A DNA stretch of 64,000 nt from NCBI RefSeq assembly GCF_003515065.1, contig NZ_QXGH01000011.1:186001-250000 (forward strand), read 5' to 3'. A model generated the notes under the pieces. The model was given only the letters and a program-made list of their open reading frames with translations, ran no database searches and had not been told where the DNA came from. The position numbers were made by a program, and so were the translations under genes. The DNA is from Nocardioides immobilis. Its GTDB lineage: Bacteria > Actinomycetota > Actinomycetes > Propionibacteriales > Nocardioidaceae. Below, piece by piece: positions 1 to 8,220 of the stretch. The stretch's first letter is position 1. The number at the start of each line of letters is the position of its first letter.

Positions 1-194
1 ACGCGCTCGCCGACCTGGTCGAGCCGGGCGGGATCGTGGTCCTCGACGACTTCTGGCCGTGCGAGCAGTGGCCGCCGCTGTTCGGCGGTCGCGTCGACAC
101 CCTGCGCGAGCAATGGCTCACCGACGACCGGTTCACCGCCGTCGAGATCATGGTCGCCCCCGACTCCTCGGTCGTGATCGCCACCCGTCGCTGA
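1..194 (+). CDS. Class I SAM-dependent methyltransferase, C-terminal fragment
   Basis: Only the last 63 residues are in the window; the gene begins before base 1. The frame starts at base 3 and stops at TGA 192-194. It contains an E-P-G-G-x-V-V-L-D-D-F-W stretch, the usual strand 4/5 region of Rossmann-fold methyltransferases in which a Pro-Gly-Gly turn precedes a hydrophobic strand ending in Asp-Asp, and it ends in the hydrophobic S-V-V-I-A-T strand typical of the last strand of this fold. The substrate cannot be told from this fragment. The gene converges on the FHA gene, with only a repeat array between the two stop codons. Assignment rests on short motifs and is moderately sure. Confidence 0.5.
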   Translation, partial: ALADLVEPGGIVVLDDFWPCEQWPPLFGGRVDTLREQWLTDDRFTAVEIMVAPDSSVVIATRR

Positions 195-198
195 CCCC

Positions 199-386
199 CG
201 CGAAGTGTCACTCTTGGTCGCGCGAAGTGTCACTCTTGGTCGCGCGAAGTCTCAACCTTGGTCCTACGAAATGTCAGCGTTGCGCACACCTGGCACCGCC
301 AACCCCGACACTTCGAGCGCCCAACCCCCGCATCTCGAGCGGCCAACCCTGACACTTCGGCGGGCCAACCCTGACACTTCGGCGGG
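199..386. repeat. Convergent GTGTCA/TGACAC repeat array, site 1
   Basis: The whole space between two convergent stop codons is filled with degenerate copies of a ~20-nt unit close to CGAAGTGTCACTCTTGG. Four copies read forward (near 201, 223, 245 and 266) and four read in inverted orientation (near 292, 318, 340 and 363, as CCAACCCTGACACTTCG). The two halves can pair into a long branched hairpin. Sites 2 (15401-15464) and 3 (21171-21288) have the same design and the same position at convergent gene ends. A role as bidirectional terminator or 3'-end stabiliser is inferred from position and symmetry. Confidence 0.75.
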
Positions 387-1148
387 TCAGCCGACCTCGC
401 CGGGTGAGGCCTTGCGGATGACGATCCGGCTCCAGGCACCGAGGTAGACCCGTTCGTCGGGGGCGATCTCGCGCTTTTCCCCCGGCGCCAGCGGCGTCGT
501 CGGCACCGGGCCGACCGGGCCGCCGACGTACGTGCCGTTGGACGAGCCGAGGTCCTCGACCCACCAGCGCTTGCCGTCGGTCGTGAACTGGCAGTGCCGA
601 CGGCTGATGCCGTTGTCGGTCGTCAGGTCGATGTCCGGGTGGATGTTGCGGCTGCGCGAGGTGCGGCCGACGAGGATCGACGTCGTCTTCAGAGGTACGA
701 CGACCGGCACCCCCGCCGAGGGGAGCGGATCCCTGGAGTCCTGGTCGGCGTACCAGTCGGGGTCGATCCAGACCTCGGCCACCCAGGCGTCGGCGAGCGG
801 CGGTGCGATCGACGGAGCGGCCGTCGGGGTCTCGGCGGTCGGCGGGTCGGTGTCGACCGGCACCCCGAGGTCGAGCGGCGACGGCTGGCGTGGTGGCTGG
901 CCGGTGGTGAAGTCGTAGCCGCACGCCTCGCAGAAGAGGGCGTTCTCGGGGTTGACCGCCTGGCAGTTGGGACAGGTCGTCTCGGTCGGCACCACCGGCT
1001 GCGGAACGTCCGGCCCCGGTTCGACGACGGGTTGCGGCTCGCTCGGCGGCCCGGCGCCGCCCCCGGCGGGGATCGGCAGGCCGCAGACGTCGCAGTAGTC
1101 GGTGGCTTCGGAGGTATGCCCGGACGGGCAGGTGGCCACGCTCGTCAC
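387..1148 (-). CDS. FHA domain protein with two zinc ribbons
   Basis: A 253-residue protein, last gene of the PknG-type operon. The N-terminus has two small zinc-ribbon-like modules: Cys7, Cys19 and Cys22 (reading D-Y-C-D-V-C-G), and Cys59, Cys62, Cys73 and Cys76. A proline-rich linker follows. Residues ~155-245 form a forkhead-associated domain with the canonical G-R (161-162), S-R-R-H (182-185) and G-S-S-N-G-T-Y (201-207) motifs, which bind phosphothreonine. It probably reads phosphorylation by the co-encoded PknG-like kinase, much as GarA/OdhI does in mycobacteria and corynebacteria, but unlike GarA it carries ribbons resembling those of the kinase. The GTG start at 1148 overlaps the VWA stop by 4 nt (GTGA). 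Confidence 0.85.
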   Translation of the reverse strand: MTSVATCPSGHTSEATDYCDVCGLPIPAGGGAGPPSEPQPVVEPGPDVPQPVVPTETTCPNCQAVNPENALFCEACGYDFTTGQPPRQPSPLDLGVPVDTDPPTAETPTAAPSIAPPLADAWVAEVWIDPDWYADQDSRDPLPSAGVPVVVPLKTTSILVGRTSRSRNIHPDIDLTTDNGISRRHCQFTTDGKRWWVEDLGSSNGTYVGGPVGPVPTTPLAPGEKREIAPDERVYLGAWSRIVIRKASPGEVG

Positions 1149-2425
1149 CCCTTGCGGACGCGGGTCGTCTTGGTCGAGGCGGTGTCGAGCGCCATCTCGT
1201 CGGCCTTGTCGACGGCACGCTTGAGCCGCACCGTGCCCTCGGCCTCGTTGTCGACGTCGACCACCTTGCGCAGCTTGGACGTCGCCTCCTCGTTGCCGGT
1301 CGCCGCGGCGAGCTGCACGGCGCGGCCGAGCTTGGTCGTCGCCGTGGCCTCGTCGCCGGCGGCCTTGGCCGCCAGGCCCTCCTGGATCGCCGCGGCGAGC
1401 TCGGTCTGGCCGGTGTAGTGGGCGACCTGCTTGTCGATCCGGGTCGTCAGCTCGGAGTTGTTGGACCAGGTCGCCTTCACCAGGCCCTGGGTCACGACGT
1501 TGTCGCCGAGCGCGAGCTGCACGCGGGCGGCGAGCTGTTCCTGGCCGATCGCCTTGGCGGCGACCCGCACGCCGATGTGATAGTCACGCGACTCGTCGGC
1601 CCACGCGCCCGTCGGGAAGTCACGGGTCAGCGGGTTGACCGCGACCCCGCGGTCGGTCAGGTCCTCGAGCGTCGGCGCGACCTGGCGCACGAACAGCACC
1701 TGGGCGCCCTGCGGCGTCCAGACCCGCAGCTTGGCGTCGGCGACCCCGCGCGCCATGGAGGCACGCATGATCTCCTGGAACTGCGCCCGCATCTCGTCCG
1801 GCCTCGGGATGATGTCGACGGTGCCGAGCAGCGCCTGGGCGATCCGCCGGATCTCGGCGACCTGCCAGTCCGTGCCGGCGCCGCGGCAGTCGCACTGGTA
1901 GTAGCCGGTCGCGCGGTTGATCGCCTCGTCGAGGCGGCCCGGGCGCTCCCGGTTCTCGCCGTCGGTGAGCAGCAGCGCGTGCCGCTGGGTCACCTGGGGC
2001 ACGGACGCGAAGATCTGGCCGGCGAGGTCGAGCCACGTGGAGATCGCCGTACCGCCGCTGCCGACGAACCGGCCGATCGCGGCCGACGCCTCCTGCCGGG
2101 TCTGCTCGTTCATCTGCACCAGGGCCGGGCCCGCCGTCACCAGCGGGTAGGCCAGCATCGCGCGGTCGGCGCCCGCGACGACGGCGAACCAGGTGCCGTC
2201 GACGATCTCGGAGAGCGCCGCCTGCGCGGCGTCCTTGGCCGCGGCCATCGTCGCCGGGCCCATCGAGCCGGACGTGTCGACGATGATGATCTCGCCAGCG
2301 TCGCCGGAGCCTCCCTGGCCGGCCGTGCCGGCTCCCTGGCAGCTGATCGTGACGATCGCGTTGACGTCGGTCCCGCCGTCCGGCAGGAACTCGTTCTGGA
2401 AGACGGCGGTGGTGAACTCAGCCAT
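1145..2425 (-). CDS. von Willebrand factor A domain protein
   Basis: A 426-residue cytoplasmic protein without signal peptide. The VWA fold is shown by I-I-V-D-T-S-G-S-M-G at residues 47-56, which supplies the DxSxS part of the metal-ion-dependent adhesion site (D50, S52, S54); a G-S-G-G-T-A-I-S segment and L-L-L-T-D-G-E-N follow as the other metal-site loops. A long C-terminal half is probably a beta region followed by a helical tail. The ATG at 2425 was chosen over an upstream ATG because GGAG lies just ahead and it overlaps the phosphatase stop by 8 nt. VWA proteins commonly act as metal-dependent scaffolds with AAA+ ATPases, and one is encoded in this operon; a pairing is inferred. Confidence 0.85.
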   Translation of the reverse strand: MAEFTTAVFQNEFLPDGGTDVNAIVTISCQGAGTAGQGGSGDAGEIIIVDTSGSMGPATMAAAKDAAQAALSEIVDGTWFAVVAGADRAMLAYPLVTAGPALVQMNEQTRQEASAAIGRFVGSGGTAISTWLDLAGQIFASVPQVTQRHALLLTDGENRERPGRLDEAINRATGYYQCDCRGAGTDWQVAEIRRIAQALLGTVDIIPRPDEMRAQFQEIMRASMARGVADAKLRVWTPQGAQVLFVRQVAPTLEDLTDRGVAVNPLTRDFPTGAWADESRDYHIGVRVAAKAIGQEQLAARVQLALGDNVVTQGLVKATWSNNSELTTRIDKQVAHYTGQTELAAAIQEGLAAKAAGDEATATTKLGRAVQLAAATGNEEATSKLRKVVDVDNEAEGTVRLKRAVDKADEMALDTASTKTTRVRKG

Positions 2426-3650
2426 CGGTGGGCGCTCCCTCTCCTGGTGCCTGGGTCTGTCCGGTCGGGGGTTCGGCGGGCGACGGTGCGATCGGGTCAG
2501 GGGCATTCTGCACCGGCGGAGGCGGCGGCGGTACGGCGGGCGCCTCCGGCAGCGGCCCGACCCGGGCCAGCGCGGCGGTGATGTTGTCGTGCCCGCCCGC
2601 CGCGTTGGCGAAGGCCACGAGCTCGAGCGCGATCCCGACCGGATCGGTCGCGCGGGCGGCCGCGATCTGTGCCGCGAGCGCCGCCGGCTCGGACGCGTAG
2701 TTCCACAGCCCGTCCGAGCATGCGAGCAGCCAGCCCGGGCCGGTGATGTCGAGGAAGCCGACGGACGGCACGAAGTCCTGGGAGTCGCGGCCCAGCCACT
2801 TGGTGATGGCGTGCGCGAACTCGCCCGTCTCGGCGACCTCCTTGGCGATGCCCTCGGAGATCTGCTGCTGTGCGATCGAGTCGTCGACGGTCAGCTGCAC
2901 CCCGGGCCCGTCGTCCGGGAACCAGTACGCGCGGGAGTCGCCGATCTGGCCGTGGGAGATGCGGGTTCCCTCCAGCACCGCCACGGTGAAGGTCGCCGAG
3001 GCGGGGTTGGGCTCGTCGGGGTCGGTGATGGCGACGATCGCGTTCTGGGCGGCGGCCGCGGCGTCGGCGAGGACCTTGGTCACCGCCGCGTCCCGGCCCT
3101 GCGGAGTGCCCATCCCGGCGGGCAGTGGCGTGCGCAGCACCTCGCGTGCCGCCCGGGCGCCGGCGAGGGAGGCGACGTCGGAGTCGACCAGGTTCGACAC
3201 CCCGTCGAGCACGACCAGGACCGCGCGGGATCCCGGCTGCTCACCGGCGAGCAGTGCCATCGCGTCCTCGTTGCGGCTCTTCTTCACGCCCTTGTCGCAG
3301 ACTCCACCGACCCAGGAGGACGGCGCCTCACGGAAGTGGTCACGCTCGCTCGGCGCCTTGGTACCGCAAGCGAGGCAGTAGAGGTCGGGCCCGACCTCTC
3401 CCCCGCAGTTGCCGCAGGGCCGGCGGCCCGGGTCGGGCAGCGGGTCTGGGAGCGCGTCGACCGGCCGACGGGTCGGCGCACTGATCGGCGCGTCCCCGAG
3501 GTCGTCGGACGGGGTCATCGTCGGAGGCGCAAGCGGCGCCGCCGCGGGCCCGATCTGGGCACCGCATGACTCGCAGAAGCGTGCGCCCGCCGGCACTCCG
3601 ACGCCGCAGGACGGGCAGGCGGTCGGGGTCGCGGTGGTCGACTCCGTCAT
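2418..3650 (-). CDS. PP2C-type Ser/Thr phosphatase with zinc ribbons
   Basis: A 410-residue protein. Two Cys4 ribbons come first (C12, C15, C26, C29 and C79, C82, C92, C95), then a PP2C catalytic domain from ~113 to ~370. Visible PP2C motifs are S-R-N-E-D-A (125-130, D129), V-V-L-D-G-V (147-151, D149), G-D-S-R-A-Y, C-S-D-G-L-W and G-G-H-D-N-I-T, which carry the metal-binding aspartates. A proline-rich tail follows. It should dephosphorylate Ser/Thr residues written by the adjacent PknG-like kinase; the genes overlap by 4 nt, so balanced expression is likely. The domain is complete, so an active enzyme is expected. Confidence 0.9.
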   Translation of the reverse strand: MTESTTATPTACPSCGVGVPAGARFCESCGAQIGPAAAPLAPPTMTPSDDLGDAPISAPTRRPVDALPDPLPDPGRRPCGNCGGEVGPDLYCLACGTKAPSERDHFREAPSSWVGGVCDKGVKKSRNEDAMALLAGEQPGSRAVLVVLDGVSNLVDSDVASLAGARAAREVLRTPLPAGMGTPQGRDAAVTKVLADAAAAAQNAIVAITDPDEPNPASATFTVAVLEGTRISHGQIGDSRAYWFPDDGPGVQLTVDDSIAQQQISEGIAKEVAETGEFAHAITKWLGRDSQDFVPSVGFLDITGPGWLLACSDGLWNYASEPAALAAQIAAARATDPVGIALELVAFANAAGGHDNITAALARVGPLPEAPAVPPPPPPVQNAPDPIAPSPAEPPTGQTQAPGEGAPTDG

Positions 3651-6049
3651 GTCAGGCTCCAGTTCCGTACGGCGTTCGCCTGGTTGACCAGGTCCACCCG
3701 CTCATCGAGGTCGTGGGCATCGCGGGCCAGCAGGCGCAGCGCGGTCTCCAGCCCGGTCCGGATGTCCGGCTCGGACGCCGGGACCGAGCCGATGTGCACA
3801 CCCTTGCGGGGTGGATTCTTCACCACGACCGGCAGCGCCTCGTTGAGGATCCGCACGGTGTAGCGCTGGCGGGTGGGCCCGTCGACCGAGGAGCTCTCGA
3901 TCGTCCGCAGCGCCTGGTCGAGCACGGTCAGGTCCATCGCGCTGCCTGCGAGCAGCACCTCGGCCCGCTGCTGCCGGCTCTCGGTGTAGCCGCGGCTGGT
4001 CGTCGGCACCAGGTCGAGCGCCGCGACCGCGCCGGCCGTGTCCTTGCGATCGGCCCGCACCCGGGCCATCCCGAACGCGGAGGGGGCGACGTACGTCGCG
4101 TCCGTCGCCGCGCAGGTCAGGTAGAGCCCCTCGGCGACCTCCGGCTGGCCGCCCTTCTCGCAGGCGAACGCCAGCGCCAGCTTGGGCGCGAGCTCGCCCG
4201 GCACCTGCTGGTAGACCGCGTTGAACGAGGCCTTGGCGTTCTCCCAGTCCTCCTGCTGGACGGAGGCGAGGCCCTCCATCCACAGCGCCCGCCACTCCCA
4301 CGGGTCGGCGGCGAGGAGGTTGCCGGCGTAGCTCTTCGCGGCCGCCGACTCCTTGAGCTCGAGCGCCGCCTTGCAGCGGGCCAGCCACACCTCGGCACTG
4401 TCCTCGGGCGCCGCGTCGAGGTCGCGCAGCCGTTGGCGCGGGTCGTCGGCACCGATCGTGGACAGCCAGCCGTACTGCGGGTCGGTCGTGTCTTCACGCA
4501 GCTTGGGCAGCTGGCTCCACTCGGTGATCGGCCGCGCGGTCGCCGGCGACTCGAAGAGGACCGACGCCGCGGACGTGAGCGCCGTACCTTGCCGGCCGCG
4601 CGCGACGACCTCACGGAGCACGCCCAGCAGCTGGGTGCGCAGCTCGTCGACCGACGCGAACCGGTCGGCCGGGTCGGCGGCACAGCTCTTGGCCACCAGG
4701 TGGTAGAGCGAGTCGTACTGCTGGAAGAGCGGTGTCGATTCCACCGGCGGCAGGCTGTGGAGGTAGGTGCCCTGGTAGCCGCGGAACTCCATCGTCAGCA
4801 CCAGCAGGGTGCGCCCGATCGTGTAGACGTCGGACGCGACGGACGGCCCGACCTCGGCCACCTCGGGCGCCTGGTAGCCCACCGTGCCGTAGATCGCCGA
4901 CTCCTGGTCGTCGATGCGCCGCACACCGCCGAGGTCGATCAGCTTCATCGCGTCGCCGACCTGGATCATGTTGTCCGGCTTGAAGTCGCAGTAGACCAGG
5001 CCGAGGTCGTGCAGGTACTGGAACGCCGGCAGCAGCTCGAGGATGTAGGCCAGCGCCTGGTCGACCGGGAGCGGGTCGTAGGCGCCGTTGTTGGCGCGCA
5101 TCCGGTCCTTGAGGATCTGCTTGAGCGACTTGCCGCCGACGTACTCCATGACGATGTAGCCGGCGCCTTCGTGGGTCACGAAGTTGTAGATCTCGACGAT
5201 CGCCGGGTGCTCGACCTGGGCCAGGAACTGCTGCTCCGCGATGGCGGCGGCGAGAGCGTCGGGGTCACCCGAGTTGAGCAGGCCCTTGAGCACGACCCAG
5301 CGGTTGGAGACGTTGCGGTCGCGGGCCAGGTAGATCCAGCCGAGACCGCCGTGGGCGAGCGCGCCGGCCACCTCGTACTGCCCGGCGACCAGGTCACCGC
5401 CCTGGAGCTTCGGGGTGAACGAGAACGGCTGACCGCAGTGGGCGCAGAAGCCCTCGCCACGCCCGGGCTTGCCGTCGATGCTGCGGCCGACCTTGTTGCC
5501 GCACTTCGAGCAGCTGCGCTTCTCCTCCGGCACCTGCGGGTTGGCCATGATCGCCTTGGCCGCGTCGACTGCCGGCGCGGGCGGGACGTGGGTGAGGCCG
5601 GCGCCCAGCCGGGCGGCGCGCATGCGCTGCGAACCGGTGCGGGTGCGGCGGGTGGAACCGGTGCCGGTGCTGCCGGCGCGCTTGGAGCCGATCGCCGCGG
5701 ACTGCACCCGGCTCGCGGACGTGGCGACCGATCCCTCGAAGTGCGAGACCGGCTCGGCCTCAGCGCCCACGCCGGCCGAGCCCGTCGGGACCACGGGCGC
5801 GTCGGCGGCGGTGCCGCACACGTCGCAGTAGCCGTCGAGGATCTTGCCGGTGCACGCGGGCTGGGCGCAGGGCGTGCCGTTGGCGACCGGCGCGGCCGGG
5901 GCGATCCCGGTGGCGGGCGCGCCGACGGTGGCGGTGGGTACCCCGGTGGTCGAGCCGGTCGCGACCCCGGCCTCGCCGGGCGACCCGCAGACATCGCAGT
6001 AGCCGTCGAGGATGCTCCCGGTGCAACCCGGCTGTGTGCAGCTGCTCAT
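3647..6049 (-). CDS. pknG: PknG-like Ser/Thr protein kinase
   Basis: An 800-residue soluble kinase. It starts with two near-identical ribbons (residues 4-21 and 61-78), both ending L-D-G-Y-C-D-V-C-G. A Ser/Thr/Arg-rich linker (~110-150) resembles the autophosphorylated N-terminus of mycobacterial PknG. The rubredoxin-like Cys4 site (C180, C183, C202, C205) precedes the kinase domain (~222-480): glycine loop A-H-G-G-L-G-W-I-Y, lysine K255 in V-V-L-K-G-L, catalytic D355 in Y-C-D-F-K-P-D-N (no HRD arginine, as in PknG) and D372-L-G in place of DFG. TPR-like helices fill the C-terminal 300 residues. This domain order identifies PknG. The duplicated N-terminal ribbon is additional. ATG 6049 overlaps the upstream stop (ATGA). 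Confidence 0.93.
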   Translation of the reverse strand: MSSCTQPGCTGSILDGYCDVCGSPGEAGVATGSTTGVPTATVGAPATGIAPAAPVANGTPCAQPACTGKILDGYCDVCGTAADAPVVPTGSAGVGAEAEPVSHFEGSVATSASRVQSAAIGSKRAGSTGTGSTRRTRTGSQRMRAARLGAGLTHVPPAPAVDAAKAIMANPQVPEEKRSCSKCGNKVGRSIDGKPGRGEGFCAHCGQPFSFTPKLQGGDLVAGQYEVAGALAHGGLGWIYLARDRNVSNRWVVLKGLLNSGDPDALAAAIAEQQFLAQVEHPAIVEIYNFVTHEGAGYIVMEYVGGKSLKQILKDRMRANNGAYDPLPVDQALAYILELLPAFQYLHDLGLVYCDFKPDNMIQVGDAMKLIDLGGVRRIDDQESAIYGTVGYQAPEVAEVGPSVASDVYTIGRTLLVLTMEFRGYQGTYLHSLPPVESTPLFQQYDSLYHLVAKSCAADPADRFASVDELRTQLLGVLREVVARGRQGTALTSAASVLFESPATARPITEWSQLPKLREDTTDPQYGWLSTIGADDPRQRLRDLDAAPEDSAEVWLARCKAALELKESAAAKSYAGNLLAADPWEWRALWMEGLASVQQEDWENAKASFNAVYQQVPGELAPKLALAFACEKGGQPEVAEGLYLTCAATDATYVAPSAFGMARVRADRKDTAGAVAALDLVPTTSRGYTESRQQRAEVLLAGSAMDLTVLDQALRTIESSSVDGPTRQRYTVRILNEALPVVVKNPPRKGVHIGSVPASEPDIRTGLETALRLLARDAHDLDERVDLVNQANAVRNWSLT

Positions 6050-7158
6050 CGGTGGGTTGTCTCCTTCTGAAGCCAGGTCTGGTAGGTCGCGACCAGTTGC
6101 TGGGCGACGGACATCGGGGCCGGGCTGCGAGCCAGTACGGCGCGCGCCTGCTTCTCGCTCTCGACCAGGTCGGGGTTGGCGGCCACGCCCTGGGCGGTGG
6201 CCTTGGCGACGTAGGCGTCGAGCAGCGCGACCAGCTCGGTGTGCTCGGCGAGCGCGTCGGCGTACTTGTGCTGGGCGAACTCGAGGGCTTGGGACACCCG
6301 GTCGAGCTTCTTGAGGTACGCATCGATCTCGTCCGGCGTCACCGGCACCGGGCCGAGGGCCTCGACATCGGGTACGGCGTACCTCGGGGCGGTGTCGACG
6401 GTGGCCACGCACTGGGCCGCGAGCTTCTCCACCGCCTGCTCCCGGGCCTCGAGGTCGGCGCGCAGCTCGCGGGCCGAGAGCACCTTGGAGCGCGCGTCAC
6501 GGCGGCGGGCGTTGCCGACGATGAGGTCGCGCTCGTACGTCGTCGCCTCCACCTCGAGCGGCGCGAGCATGCCGCCGACGTCGGCGCCCCGCCCCGCCCG
6601 TTCGTTGATCTGCTCCAGCCGCGCCATCAGGCCGGCCAGCTTGTCGACGGCCTGGTCGCGCGTCGTGGCCGGCTCGAGCGCGACCTGGTCCCGGATCCGC
6701 TCCAGCTGGGCCCGGACCTCGCGGATCCGCGCGACCTGCTCGGTCGCGTCGTGCGCGAGGGCCAGCTTGGTGCGCAGCTGGCCGGCGAGCGCGTCGTTGA
6801 GACGACACGCCTCGGGCAGCGACACGGCCAGCCCGCCCGGCATCCCCGAAGCGCCGTCGAGCCGGCCCCAGATCAGGGTCGAGATCCGCTCCCGCTCCTG
6901 CTGCAGCACCCGGCCGCCGTCCCACGTCGCGAAGACCAGCTGGTAGCGGTCGTGGATCGCCTTCCACAGCGCCAGCACCAGCTGCATGTCGCCCGTCAGC
7001 TCCTGCCCCCGCCCGGACGCGAGCGCCGCCCGGTCGAGCTCGTCGAGCTCGTCCTTGCGGGTGCGCGACCAGGAGTCCAGCTCGGCGAGGTAGCGCTGGA
7101 TGAGCGCCGGCTCGATGGCCTCGCCGAGCCGTCCGGGGGCAGTGGGTGCGGTGTTCAT
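6046..7158 (-). CDS. Helical/coiled-coil protein of the PknG operon
   Basis: A 370-residue protein I do not recognise from its sequence. It has no signal peptide or membrane segment and is dominated by charged, Leu/Ala-rich helices, with heptad-like stretches around residues 125-175, 215-250 and 280-320. Such composition suggests an elongated helical adaptor. It lies between the GlnH-like lipoprotein gene (21 nt upstream) and the kinase gene (4-nt overlap), so a role in connecting sensor and kinase is plausible but unproven. The ATG at 7158 is the first good start in the frame. Confidence 0.75.
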   Translation of the reverse strand: MNTAPTAPGRLGEAIEPALIQRYLAELDSWSRTRKDELDELDRAALASGRGQELTGDMQLVLALWKAIHDRYQLVFATWDGGRVLQQERERISTLIWGRLDGASGMPGGLAVSLPEACRLNDALAGQLRTKLALAHDATEQVARIREVRAQLERIRDQVALEPATTRDQAVDKLAGLMARLEQINERAGRGADVGGMLAPLEVEATTYERDLIVGNARRRDARSKVLSARELRADLEAREQAVEKLAAQCVATVDTAPRYAVPDVEALGPVPVTPDEIDAYLKKLDRVSQALEFAQHKYADALAEHTELVALLDAYVAKATAQGVAANPDLVESEKQARAVLARSPAPMSVAQQLVATYQTWLQKETTHR

Positions 7159-7179
7159 GCAGACAGTCGACGCCTTTCC

Positions 7180-8220
7180 TCAGCGGCCGTACCGAAGCTC
7201 GGGCGGGTCACCCGGCCCGAGCGGATCCGCGAGCCACCTGTTGTAGGCACGCCTCCATTCGGCGCCGCCGTCCTCGATGATCATCTGCTCGAGGACGTAG
7301 TTGACGAACCGCACCAGGTCTTCCTGGCCCTTCGGGACTCCGATTCCGTAAGGCTCGTCGGTGATCGGGACCTGGCACCCTTCGACCTGATCACCTTCGC
7401 ACGTCGGCGGTACCTCGGCGTACGGGTCCTGGGCGGCGAGGCCCGCGAGCACGGTGTCGTCACCAGTGATGGCGTCCACCTCACCCTGCTGCAGCTTGAT
7501 CAGGCACCCGGTGTGGTTCGTCGCCTGGACGACCTCGATGTCCGGGTTGCCGCCCAGCTTCGGATCCGTGATGTTGACGAGGCTGGTCGATCCGATCGGC
7601 GCGCACACCTTCTTGTCGGAAAGGGACTGCGTGCCGTTGTAGGTCTCCTCCAGCTCGGCGCGCAGCAGGACCTTCTGCGTCGCGTGGTAGTACTCGGCCG
7701 AGAAGTCGATCTGCTCCCAACGCTGGCAGTTGATCGTGAAGTTCCGAACCACCAGGTCGAGCTCCGCCGGGTGCTTCTCGCCCTCGGCGTCGGGGCCGCC
7801 CAACAGCGGGATGCGATCCCCGGCCGTGATCACCCGGAACTGGATGTCCCGACCGACCTCGAACCCGTCCTCGGTGTCCTCGAAAAGCGCTTCGCCGATC
7901 GCGCGGACGAACTCGATGTCGAAACCCTCGATGCGGTTGGTCTCCGGGTTTCGCGAGCCCATCAGGTAGGTGTCGGCCGAGACACCGACGACGAGCTTGT
8001 GATCACGGAGGATCCGTTCGATAGTCGGGCCGGTCGGCACACCGATTCCCGGATCGTATGACTCCAAGGTGGATTCGACCGTGTCGCACTCTGACTCTGC
8101 CGCGCTCGGGGGCGGAGGCTCGTCCGGCTTCTCCGGCACGGGGGTGTCGTCGTACCCGCAGCCCGCGAGGAGTACGGCGACGACCGAGGCCACGACCGAC
8201 AGTTTCCAGCGCGTGTTCAT
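7180..8220 (-). CDS. glnH: GlnH-like substrate-binding lipoprotein
   Basis: A 346-residue lipoprotein: a short positively charged N-terminus, a hydrophobic core and the lipobox L-L-A-G-C with Cys21 as lipidation site. The remainder is a family 3 extracellular solute-binding domain (polar amino acids), with the typical L-V-V-G-V-S-A and G-F-D-I-E-F-V-R-A-I segments and a D-L-V-V-R-N-F-T-I hinge region. No amino acid ABC permease or ATPase lies nearby. Instead it precedes a PknG-like kinase and overlaps a GlnX-like gene by 4 nt. In mycobacteria the GlnH/GlnX pair senses aspartate/glutamate and signals to PknG; the same role is inferred here. Confidence 0.88.
   Translation of the reverse strand: MNTRWKLSVVASVVAVLLAGCGYDDTPVPEKPDEPPPPSAAESECDTVESTLESYDPGIGVPTGPTIERILRDHKLVVGVSADTYLMGSRNPETNRIEGFDIEFVRAIGEALFEDTEDGFEVGRDIQFRVITAGDRIPLLGGPDAEGEKHPAELDLVVRNFTINCQRWEQIDFSAEYYHATQKVLLRAELEETYNGTQSLSDKKVCAPIGSTSLVNITDPKLGGNPDIEVVQATNHTGCLIKLQQGEVDAITGDDTVLAGLAAQDPYAEVPPTCEGDQVEGCQVPITDEPYGIGVPKGQEDLVRFVNYVLEQMIIEDGGAEWRRAYNRWLADPLGPGDPPELRYGR

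Noticed and set aside
199..386. Repeat array considered as a CRISPR
   Set aside because: Units are degenerate, abut without unique spacers, and invert half-way; no cas genes nearby.
3566..8061. Long plus-strand open frames antisense to the kinase and GlnH-like genes
   Set aside because: Composition (Arg, Gly, Val, Asp runs) is that of a shadow frame; the minus-strand genes have clear domains, overlaps and starts.
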